A stretch of DNA of 5,684 nt. Source: Acidobacteriota bacterium. Its GTDB lineage: Bacteria; Acidobacteriota; Terriglobia; UBA7540. The notes beneath the pieces are model-generated. The model saw nothing but the letters and a program-made list of their open reading frames with translations. It had not been told where the DNA came from and did not search any database. The first letter of the stretch is position 1, and every line of letters starts with the position of its first letter. Positions 1 through 4,480 of this stretch are shown piece after piece. A program made the translations under genes and the position numbers. Location of the stretch: assembly GCA_003171295.1 (NCBI GenBank), contig PMYF01000869.1:1-5684 (forward strand), read 5' to 3'.

Positions 1-12
1 GAAGCTGTGGCG

Positions 13-1443
13 TCACTCCCTTGGCGCGTCGAGATAGCCGAACAGCCGGTTAGCGCTGGCGCGTCCTACCCGGAAATCTACCAGGCGGTTGGCAGGAATC
101 TCCGAACCCGGCAGCAGAGCCTTAAGGTAGTTGGTCGTAAGCGCCACGCGGGCGCCATCTTCGACCTCGCCCAGGGTCAGGGCAGGAATACTTCGGCCCA
201 CCTGCGCCGCGAGGTACGCCTCGCGTTTGGCGCCGATGACGGCGCGGATCTCCTGGCTGCGCTGGCGCGCCAAGCGCCCGTTGACCTGCGCCGGGGCGGT
301 TGCTGCCGGCGTGCCCGGCCGGCCCGAATAAGGAAAGACATGCAGGTACGTGAACGGGAGCGAGTCGATGAAACGCAAACTGCTGGCATGGTCCTGGTCG
401 GTCTCGCCCGGAAAGCCCACCATGACGTCCGCTCCGATTCCGCAATGGGGTATCGCGTCGTGAATGGCCAGAATGCGCTCGGCATAATGGCGAGCCCAGT
501 AGCGCCGGTTCATGAGCCGCAAGATCCGGTCGCAACCGCTCTGCAGCGGAATATGAAAATGCTTCGCCAGACGCGGCTCCTGCGCCACCAGGCGGATAAG
601 CGCGGCGCTCACGTCCATGAGTTCGATGGAACTGATGCGGATGCGCGCGATGGAGCTTTCGCGGAGGAGGCGCTCCAGGATTTCCAGGAAGCCATCGCGC
701 TGGTCCAGGTCGCGCCCGTAGCTTCCCAAATTGATCCCCGAGAGGACGACTTCCTGGTAGCCCGCTTTCTCAAGCTGGCGCACCTCAGCCAAAACCTTGC
801 CGGGCTCAAGGCTGCGGCTGCGCCCGCGCACGGACGGGATCACGCAGAAGGAACAACGGGCGTTACAGCCATCCTGGATCTTGAGCGTGGGGCGCGTGCG
901 ATCGTCCGGGAAGACCGGGGCAAAATGGAACTCTTCCGTGATCTCGCCCACCAGGACTTGAGCGAAGTCCGGAGTCCGGGGTTCAGAGTCCGGAAGCGAA
1001 GAGAGGTCATTTGTTAAATAGTTAATACCGCCAGTCGGCGAGCCCTGTATCTGAACCAGAGAAGACGCGGCAACAGACAATGGAGAGGTTGGCGTGGGGG
1101 GCTGGGGTGGCTTGCTGGCCAAAGCGCTCACCAGGTGCTTGTGAGAATTGCCCACCACCCAGGCGACGCCTTCGAGGCGAGCAATCTCCCCCGGCGCGCG
1201 CTGCGCGTAACAGCCCGTAACCAGAATGCGACACTGGGGATTCCGTCGATGGATGCGGCGGACGAACTGGCGAACTTCCGCATCAGCGGTAGCCGTAACG
1301 GTGCAGGTATTCAGGATCGCGACCTGGCTCTTCTCAAGGCTCGCGACCTCCTCGAGCCCCGCCTGAAGCAACTGCTGCTTCAAGGCGGCGCCATCGGCCT
1401 GACTGGCGCGACAGCCGAAATTGAGGATGTGAAATGTAGCCAT
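13..1443 (-). CDS. mtaB: MtaB-type tRNA N6-threonylcarbamoyladenosine methylthiotransferase (radical SAM)
   Basis: The 476-residue product should convert t6A to ms2t6A at position 37 of ANN-decoding tRNAs, using two 4Fe-4S clusters and S-adenosylmethionine in the cytoplasm. Seen: an N-terminal UPF0004 domain with cluster cysteines C11 (NFGCRASQAD), C47 (NTCTVTATAD) and C78 (VTGCYAQ); the radical-SAM motif DGCNARCSFC with C193, C197 and C200, followed by VIPSVRGRSRS; HIPLQSGCDRIL and GADVMVGFPGET further on; and a C-terminal TRAM-like region from about 410. The DRTRPTLKIQDGC lead-in resembles MtaB more than MiaB. Oddity: residues about 110-165 form a proline/serine-rich linker roughly 40 residues longer than I recall in Bacillus MtaB. 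The ATG at 1443 is chosen because homology begins there; its ribosome-binding site is weak. The frame stays open to a GTG at 1560 (515 residues), which would add an unrecognised 39-residue leader. Family call firm, start moderately sure. Confidence 0.93.
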   Translation of the reverse strand: MATFHILNFGCRASQADGAALKQQLLQAGLEEVASLEKSQVAILNTCTVTATADAEVRQFVRRIHRRNPQCRILVTGCYAQRAPGEIARLEGVAWVVGNSHKHLVSALASKPPQPPTPTSPLSVAASSLVQIQGSPTGGINYLTNDLSSLPDSEPRTPDFAQVLVGEITEEFHFAPVFPDDRTRPTLKIQDGCNARCSFCVIPSVRGRSRSLEPGKVLAEVRQLEKAGYQEVVLSGINLGSYGRDLDQRDGFLEILERLLRESSIARIRISSIELMDVSAALIRLVAQEPRLAKHFHIPLQSGCDRILRLMNRRYWARHYAERILAIHDAIPHCGIGADVMVGFPGETDQDHASSLRFIDSLPFTYLHVFPYSGRPGTPAATAPAQVNGRLARQRSQEIRAVIGAKREAYLAAQVGRSIPALTLGEVEDGARVALTTNYLKALLPGSEIPANRLVDFRVGRASANRLFGYLDAPRE

Positions 1444-1682
1444 GCCCAGAACAGGATTGTATCCCAGGTATTTGCGGGGCACCAGCCAATCGGCGCCCAG
1501 CGGGCTCCGTTGGGGCGATTCCCGCTGAGATCGGGGCGGGTCACGAACTGCACCGGCCACGCCTGGGCGGCCCGAAGGCAGCGCGCCACCCGCTCGGCTA
1601 GAGACACGTCTCTTATGGCCTCTGCCGCCCGCAGAGACACCTCAGCCCTCAAACGGGATCCACTGAGTGTGAGTGGAAAAAG
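1444..1682. other. Intergenic region upstream of mtaB, no gene seen
   Basis: This 239-bp gap lies between the zinc-ribbon stop and the chosen mtaB start. It contains a perfect 6-bp stem with a 5-base loop at 1620-1636 (CTCTGC/GCAGAG), a near-palindrome at 1600-1613 (AGAGAC-AC-GTCTCT) and a direct repeat AGAGACAC at 1600-1607 and 1633-1640. No run of T follows either stem in either direction, so neither is a convincing intrinsic terminator. Leftward frames remain open here (from GTG 1560 and TTG 1652), but neither gives a recognisable protein. Part of it may be mtaB leader. Confidence 0.5.
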
Positions 1683-1982
1683 TTAAGCCGGGGCAGCAGC
1701 AGCCCGCCGCTGTTGGAAGCACTCCCGACAGTAAACAGGTCGGCCCTGAGTCGGTTTGAAGGGCACCGTCGTTTCCTTACCACACTGCGAGCACATGGCA
1801 GTGGTTTCGACGCGTTGGTAACCCTGGCCGCTCAGCGCTTGACTCCGTTTCGCCTTGCAGGGCTTGCACCGCTTGGGTTCATTCTTGAAACCCTTGTCGG
1901 TGAAGAAAAGTTGCTCCCCTGCCGTAAAAACGAAATCCGCGCCGCAATCGATGCACTTGAGGACCCTATCCCGATAATCCAT
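1683..1982 (-). CDS. Small zinc-ribbon protein with CxxC-x17-CxxC domain
   Basis: This 99-residue protein has eight cysteines in four CxxC pairs: C10/C13, C39/C42, C64/C67 and C85/C88. The first two pairs frame a probable zinc-ribbon of the zf-trcl type (CIDCGADFVFTAGEQLFF, then RCKPCK). The last two have exactly 17 residues between them (MCSQCGKE to YCRECF), matching the family named for the CxxC-x17-CxxC pattern. It therefore probably binds two zinc ions. No signal peptide or membrane segment is visible; the tail is alanine-rich (AAAAPA). The ATG at 1982 is well supported by AAGGGAG at 1989-1995, six bases upstream. It lies 103 bp downstream of rpsU on the same strand and could share its transcript. 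Molecular function is unknown; a role in nucleic-acid or ribosome binding is only a guess from domain type and neighbour. Confidence 0.9.
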   Translation of the reverse strand: MDYRDRVLKCIDCGADFVFTAGEQLFFTDKGFKNEPKRCKPCKAKRSQALSGQGYQRVETTAMCSQCGKETTVPFKPTQGRPVYCRECFQQRRAAAAPA

Positions 1983-1988
1983 GCCCCA

Positions 1989-1995
1989 CTCCCTT
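1989..1995 (-). promoter_or_regulatory. Ribosome-binding site of the zinc-ribbon gene
   Basis: AAGGGAG on the minus strand lies six bases before the ATG at 1982. It is a strong match to the anti-Shine-Dalgarno sequence and fixes this start codon. Confidence 0.8.
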
Positions 1996-2085
1996 GGTCG
2001 AACAGGGCCTCACCCGATTGAACTCCCGGCGGAAGGGAACGGCTCGGGTTATCACCGTCCCCTCTTTCGGTTCAGCGCACGTGGT

Positions 2086-2283
2086 TCAGTCCTGTTCGTG
2101 TCTGGCCTTCTTACGGGCCCGTTTACGAGCCAATGCCGCCTTGACCCTTCGTTTCTCTCCAGGTTTCAGGTAGAAGGAATGCTTCTTGATTTCCTTGATG
2201 ATGTCCTCCTGCTGAACCTTTCGCTTGAAGCGTCGCAGCGCGTTTTCTAGAGATTCTCCGTCCTGAAGTCTGACTTCGGCCAA
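2086..2283 (-). CDS. rpsU: 30S ribosomal protein S21
   Basis: The 65-residue product matches S21: an acidic start AEVRLQDGESLENALRRFKRK, the VQQEDIIKEIKKHSFY segment, then a very basic tail (KPGEKRRVKAALARKRARKKAR). In well-studied bacteria S21 sits on the 30S platform near the 3' end of 16S rRNA and aids initiation. Length and composition are normal. The start is TTG (2281-2283): reading upstream in frame gives AGG GAT GTA GGT GGG AAT and then TGA, so no ATG or GTG is available. GGGGGTG at 2292-2298 lies eight bases before the TTG and is the likely ribosome-binding site. It is the first gene of the leftward block, with a candidate promoter at 2348-2377. Identity is certain; the TTG start follows from lack of an alternative. 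Confidence 0.96.
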   Translation of the reverse strand: MAEVRLQDGESLENALRRFKRKVQQEDIIKEIKKHSFYLKPGEKRRVKAALARKRARKKARHEQD

Positions 2284-2347
2284 CCTATCTACACCCCCAT
2301 TTCAATGTGGAGTATGAAGTGCATAAACCTAAGTAACAGGTGCCAGA

Positions 2348-2377
2348 ATTGTCACCTATCCACCTTACTTAAGTCAA
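2348..2377 (-). promoter_or_regulatory. Candidate sigma70-type promoter for rpsU
   Basis: On the minus strand TTGACT (2372-2377, five of six consensus bases) is followed after 18 bases by GACAAT (2348-2353, four of six). A start near 2341 would leave a leader of about 58 bases before the rpsU TTG. The hexamers are seen; their use is inferred. Confidence 0.45.
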
Positions 2378-2599
2378 GGGCATTTTGGCCGAATCCGACC
2401 TGTATGGGTGCGAGCTCCTCGGGAGTACCAGGGTTTCACGCCCGGCGCCGTCTCGGAGATATATGTTGCGGCAACAGTCATGTACCGACAAGGGACCACT
2501 TTAGGCGAAAACCGTCTCCTATGATATCCGCGAGGCGGGGTACGGCGAGACCGAACTACCGGCGGTTTGCCGCCTCGATCCGGCTCACTGAACGCGTTC

Positions 2600-2628
2600 T
2601 TGACCCTGTGGAATGCTTGTGTTACGGT
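2600..2628 (+). promoter_or_regulatory. Candidate extended -10 promoter for tsaC-ydcF
   Basis: TTGACC (2600-2605, five of six) is followed after 17 bases by TACGGT (2623-2628, three of six), preceded by TGT at 2620-2622, an extended -10 arrangement. Initiation near 2635 would leave a leader of about 34 bases that contains the hairpin at 2646-2668. The -10 match is weak, so this is tentative. Confidence 0.4.
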
Positions 2629-2645
2629 CTGTGTTCGAGTTCGCA

Positions 2646-2668
2646 AGGAGCCGTCGTTCGGCGGTCCT
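2646..2668 (+). promoter_or_regulatory. Hairpin enclosing the tsaC ribosome-binding site
   Basis: AAGGAG at 2645-2650 is the only good Shine-Dalgarno sequence before tsaC, but it lies 18 bases from the ATG. AGGA (2646-2649) can pair with TCCT (2665-2668), G2650 bulges, and CCGTC (2651-2655) pairs with GGCGG (2660-2664, one T-G pair), closing a GTTC loop. The stem ends exactly at the base before the ATG. It could mask initiation or be coincidental; the pairing is seen and the effect inferred. Confidence 0.45.
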
Positions 2669-3298
2669 ATGGCTGAAATCCTGAAACTGGACAATAGCCC
2701 CCTCGCATACGTGCTGGAATACGCTGTCCGACTAATCCTCTGCGGTAAGGTGGTGGCCATTCCGACGGATACTATTTACGGTTTGGCCGCTGACCCGTTC
2801 AACTTGGCGGCCATCAGTGAAATCTTCCGCATCAAGCGCCGCACCGCAGACCGGCCGCTCCCCTTGCTGGTTGATTCCCTTGAGCAGGCAGTGGACCTTG
2901 CCAACCATCCCCCGGAACTGTTCTTCAAGCTGGCGCGGCAGTTTTGGCCGGGCCCTCTTACGCTGGTTGTTCCGGCCTCACGCCAGATCCCGCTGAAAGT
3001 TACTGCCAACACCGGCAAGGTCGGACTGCGCTGGCCCCAGGCGCCTTTCGTCAGCGCCCTGATTGCCGCGGCGGGGCGCCCGCTGACGGGTACCAGCGCC
3101 AACCTCTCCGATATGAGCTCCTGCTCGACCGCCGACGAGGTGGACTGCCAACTGGGCGACGCGGTGCCGCTCATCCTGGATGGGGGCCTGACCCGCGGCG
3201 TCCTGGCTTCGACGGTGGTCGAATTGCTAGGTGAGCGCGGCCGCATCGTTCGCCCTGGCGCCATCTCTGAGTCTGAGTTGAAGGAGTTTCTCGACTGA
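2669..3298 (+). CDS. tsaC: Threonylcarbamoyl-AMP synthase, TsaC/Sua5/YrdC family
   Basis: The 209-residue enzyme should make L-threonylcarbamoyladenylate from threonine, bicarbonate and ATP, the first step of t6A37 synthesis on tRNA; the TsaB/D/E proteins transfer the group and are not in this window. Seen: IPTDTIYGLA (31-40), the basic KRR at 56-58 that fits the family KxR motif, WPGPLTLVVP (93-102), VGLRWP (118-123), the nucleotide-site GTSAN (141-145), STVVEL (181-186) and RPGAIS (195-200). Length corresponds to the YrdC domain alone, so this is the short TsaC form without the C-terminal Sua5 domain. The ATG at 2669 is chosen because family resemblance starts soon after; the frame is open back to TTG 2567, but those residues look non-coding. 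The gene ends in TGA that overlaps the probable start of the next gene. It is first in a two-gene rightward unit. Confidence 0.94.
   Translation: MAEILKLDNSPLAYVLEYAVRLILCGKVVAIPTDTIYGLAADPFNLAAISEIFRIKRRTADRPLPLLVDSLEQAVDLANHPPELFFKLARQFWPGPLTLVVPASRQIPLKVTANTGKVGLRWPQAPFVSALIAAAGRPLTGTSANLSDMSSCSTADEVDCQLGDAVPLILDGGLTRGVLASTVVELLGERGRIVRPGAISESELKEFLD
3281..3286 (+). promoter_or_regulatory. Ribosome-binding site for the CTG start of the DUF218 gene
   Basis: AAGGAG lies inside the last codons of tsaC, eight bases before CTG 3295 but 47 bases before ATG 3334. It decides the start in favour of CTG, because no other start codon lies at a usable distance in this frame. Confidence 0.6.
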
Positions 3299-3903
3299 AC
3301 TCTATACGCTTTCGCTACGGATTTTTCGTCGCCATGGTCCTGGCGTTGGTGGCTTGCGCCGGGGCGGAGTACTCTCTCTACATGGCGATCCGCGGGCAGG
3401 CGGGACAAGACGAGGTGGCCCCCGCCGACGCCCTGGTGGTCTTTGGAGCCGCGGAATACAACGGCGTGCCGTCACCGGTGTTCAAGGCCCGCCTGGACCA
3501 CGCGCTACAGCTCGACAACAGAAACCTGGCGCCGACGGTCATCACCACGGGCGGCAGCGGGGGCGATGCGCACTTCACGGAAGGCGGCGTGGCTCGTGAC
3601 TATCTGATTCAGCAGGGCGTGGCGGAAGCGAAAATCCTTGCCGACACGCGCAGTGACACCAGCTACGCGAGTGTGAAGGCCGTCGCGCGCATCATGGCCG
3701 AGCACCATGCCCAAACCTGCATCGTGGTCAGTGACGGCTTCCACCTCTACCGCATTAAGCTGATGTTCCGCGCGCTGGGCATCACCGCCTACGGTTCCCC
3801 TGCCCCCGACAGCCAGATCGAAGATGATCCCACCTTGCGCACGCTCTATTCCCTCCGCGAGACGGCGCTCACCACGCTCTGGTATTTGCGGATAAGGTTG
3901 TAG
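3295..3903 (+). CDS. YdcF/SanA-like DUF218 family envelope protein
   Basis: This DUF218 (YdcF/SanA/ElyC-like) protein has motifs ADALVVFGAAEYNGVPSP (44-61), TTGGSGG (84-90), a RSDTSYAS segment (119-126) and VVSDGFHLYRIKLMFRALG (144-162). Biochemical function of the family is poorly known; members act at the cell envelope. The start is the interesting part. The first ATG is 3334, giving 189 residues and no good ribosome-binding site. A CTG at 3295 overlaps the tsaC stop as CTGA, sits eight bases after AAGGAG (3281-3286), and gives 202 residues beginning MNSIRFRYGFFVAM. That supplies a basic n-region and a hydrophobic stretch ending in LVAC (18-21), which fits a lipobox; a signal anchor is the alternative. 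Translation is probably coupled to tsaC. Family call firm; CTG start probable, not proven. Confidence 0.85.
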   Translation: MNSIRFRYGFFVAMVLALVACAGAEYSLYMAIRGQAGQDEVAPADALVVFGAAEYNGVPSPVFKARLDHALQLDNRNLAPTVITTGGSGGDAHFTEGGVARDYLIQQGVAEAKILADTRSDTSYASVKAVARIMAEHHAQTCIVVSDGFHLYRIKLMFRALGITAYGSPAPDSQIEDDPTLRTLYSLRETALTTLWYLRIRL

Positions 3904-3916
3904 CGCCGGGCTTCAG

Positions 3917-3930
3917 AGGCTGCGGAAAAA
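3917..3930 (+). repeat. Left terminal inverted repeat
   Basis: AGGCTGCGGAAAAA, perfectly complementary to 4118-4131. It begins 13 bases past the TAG stop of the DUF218 gene. Confidence 0.7.
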
Positions 3931-3940
3931 CGCCTCCCTG

Positions 3941-4000
3941 CCGTCATCCCGAACCCTTCGCTGTCATCCTGAACGCAGCGCTGTCATCCTGAGCGTAGCG
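3941..4000 (+). repeat. Three tandem 20-bp units
   Basis: Units at 3941-3960, 3961-3980 and 3981-4000 share the pattern [CT]GTCATCCYGARC. The third reads CTGTCATCCTGAGCGTAGCG and is followed by AAGGATCC, which completes the longer 27-base form found inverted at 4085-4111. The first unit is the most diverged. Confidence 0.75.
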
Positions 4001-4084
4001 AAGGATCCTTTTCAGTTGACTCAGGGTAAACGCCTCGAAGAATCTGGCTCTGGGTTTGTGCGCGAAAGGGCCGAACCAAGGCGA

Positions 4085-4111
4085 GATGCTTCGCTGCGCT
4101 CAGCATGACAG
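4085..4111 (-). repeat. Inverted copy of the 27-base repeat
   Basis: On the minus strand it begins CTGTCATGCTGAGCGCAGCG and then AAGCATC. It differs from 3981-4007 at three positions. The intervening loop is 77 bases. Confidence 0.75.
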
Positions 4112-4117
4112 ATGCCC

Positions 4118-4131
4118 TTTTTCCGCAGCCT
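4118..4131 (-). repeat. Right terminal inverted repeat
   Basis: On the minus strand it reads AGGCTGCGGAAAAA, the exact complement of 3917-3930. It ends one base from the TAG stop of the cdd1-like gene. Confidence 0.7.
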
Positions 4132-4132
4132 G

Positions 4133-4420
4133 CTAGCCTTGTCTTCTGTCCTGCGCCTTGCGTTTGCGGCTCCAATACCACCACTGGCGTTGCTCGGCGG
4201 GGAGGTGGGGATCACGTGCCTGCGCCACGGCGGCACTGAAAACATCGAGACAGCAGATGTCCTGACTCTTGCCGGTCACGCGACAGAGCTTTTCGTAAAG
4301 GCTTTCCGGCTTTTGCCGCGCCAGTTGCCCGACCGTGCGAATGCCCAGCAGCTCAAAATCTCGCAGCATGGCTGGCCCAACGGAAACCAAATCTTCCAAA
4401 CGACGTTCTTTATGGGTCAT
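4133..4420 (-). CDS. Cdd1-like helix-hairpin-helix protein (pathogenicity-locus family)
   Basis: The 95-residue protein carries a helix-hairpin-helix segment LVSVGPAMLRDFELLG (11-26) followed by IRTVGQLA, and the family-typical second half: LYEKLC, DICCLDVFSAAVAQARDP (54-71) and WWYWSRKRK (80-88). This fits the Cdd1/'mitomycin resistance' family. Its molecular role is not established; the HhH suggests DNA binding, and the family name does not show virulence or drug resistance here. Two adjacent cysteines (56-57) and one at 46 are present. Start ATG at 4420 is secure: AAGGAG at 4429-4434 sits eight bases upstream. It lies 60 bp after anmK on the same strand, so co-transcription is likely. The C-terminus looks complete although an element lies one base past the stop codon. 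Confidence 0.85.
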   Translation of the reverse strand: MTHKERRLEDLVSVGPAMLRDFELLGIRTVGQLARQKPESLYEKLCRVTGKSQDICCLDVFSAAVAQARDPHLPAEQRQWWYWSRKRKAQDRRQG

Positions 4421-4428
4421 GGCCTTTT

Positions 4429-4434
4429 CTCCTT
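4429..4434 (-). promoter_or_regulatory. Ribosome-binding site of the cdd1-like gene
   Basis: Minus-strand AAGGAG eight bases before ATG 4420, in the 60-bp gap after anmK. It gives the gene its own strong initiation signal. Confidence 0.8.
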
Positions 4435-4480
4435 AGCGAATGGCACGGACCTGGCAAGTGGGCTCCGCTACATCCCGCCG

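Larger units (their letters stand above)
2284..2668. other. Divergent rpsU/tsaC intergenic region with inverted repeats
   Basis: No gene is supported in these 385 bases. The region carries candidate promoters facing both ways (2348-2377 minus, 2600-2628 plus). Between them are several potential hairpins: CTCC-TCG-GGAG in 2415-2426, TGTTG-CGG-CAACA at 2464-2476, and a competing pair in which CCGCC (2570-2574) can bind either GGCGG (2561-2565) or, as part of CCGCCTCG, the perfect complement CGAGGCGG at 2531-2538. Nothing matches a tRNA, tmRNA, SRP RNA or riboswitch class that I know. The short open frames here lack ribosome-binding sites and family resemblance. It could be a long regulatory leader, an unannotated RNA, or merely decayed sequence. 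Confidence 0.5.
3917..4131. mobile_element. 215-bp element with 14-bp terminal inverted repeats (MITE-like)
   Basis: The ends are perfect inverted copies of AGGCTGCGGAAAAA, at 3917-3930 and (as complement) 4118-4131. Inside lie three 20-bp tandem units (3941-4000) and an inverted arm pair, 3981-4007 against 4085-4111, matching at 24 of 27 positions, so a single strand can fold into a long nested hairpin. There is no open frame of transposase size. No clear target-site duplication is visible: the flanks read TTCAG on the left and GCTAG on the right. It fills the gap between two convergent genes, 13 bases after the ydcF-like stop codon and one base from the cdd1 stop codon. It looks like a non-autonomous transposable element or a dispersed intergenic palindrome; it may also act as a two-way terminator. 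I recall similar CTGTCATCCTGAGCG sequences in Acidobacteriota, unchecked. Confidence 0.65.

Noticed and set aside
7..1017. 336-residue rightward open frame opposite mtaB
   Set aside because: It is the antisense of a clear MtaB frame, common in GC-rich DNA. It shows no recognisable domain.
1456..1461. TACAAT on the minus strand as a -10 box for mtaB
   Set aside because: No matching -35 hexamer lies at proper spacing, and it would leave a leader of only about five bases.
1444..1560. 39-residue N-terminal extension of MtaB from GTG 1560
   Set aside because: Family resemblance starts at the ATG at 1443, and the GTG has no convincing ribosome-binding site. It is kept as an alternative because the ATG site is weak too.
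1380..1652. 90-residue leftward frame from TTG 1652 overlapping the mtaB start
   Set aside because: It runs out of frame into mtaB, has no good ribosome-binding site and no family resemblance.
2069..2089. Direct repeat GGTTCAG at 2069-2075 and 2083-2089
   Set aside because: Two 7-bp copies, one overlapping the rpsU stop codon, are too short to support an operator.
2395..2470. Possible tRNA or other structured RNA
   Set aside because: No T-arm consensus and no acceptor stem could be assembled on either strand.
2374..2481. 35-residue leftward small ORF in the divergent region
   Set aside because: It lacks a ribosome-binding site, ends inside the proposed rpsU -35 element, and matches nothing I recognise.
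2567..2668. 34-residue N-terminal extension of TsaC from TTG 2567
   Set aside because: The extension has no family resemblance and would overlap the candidate promoter and ribosome-binding site.
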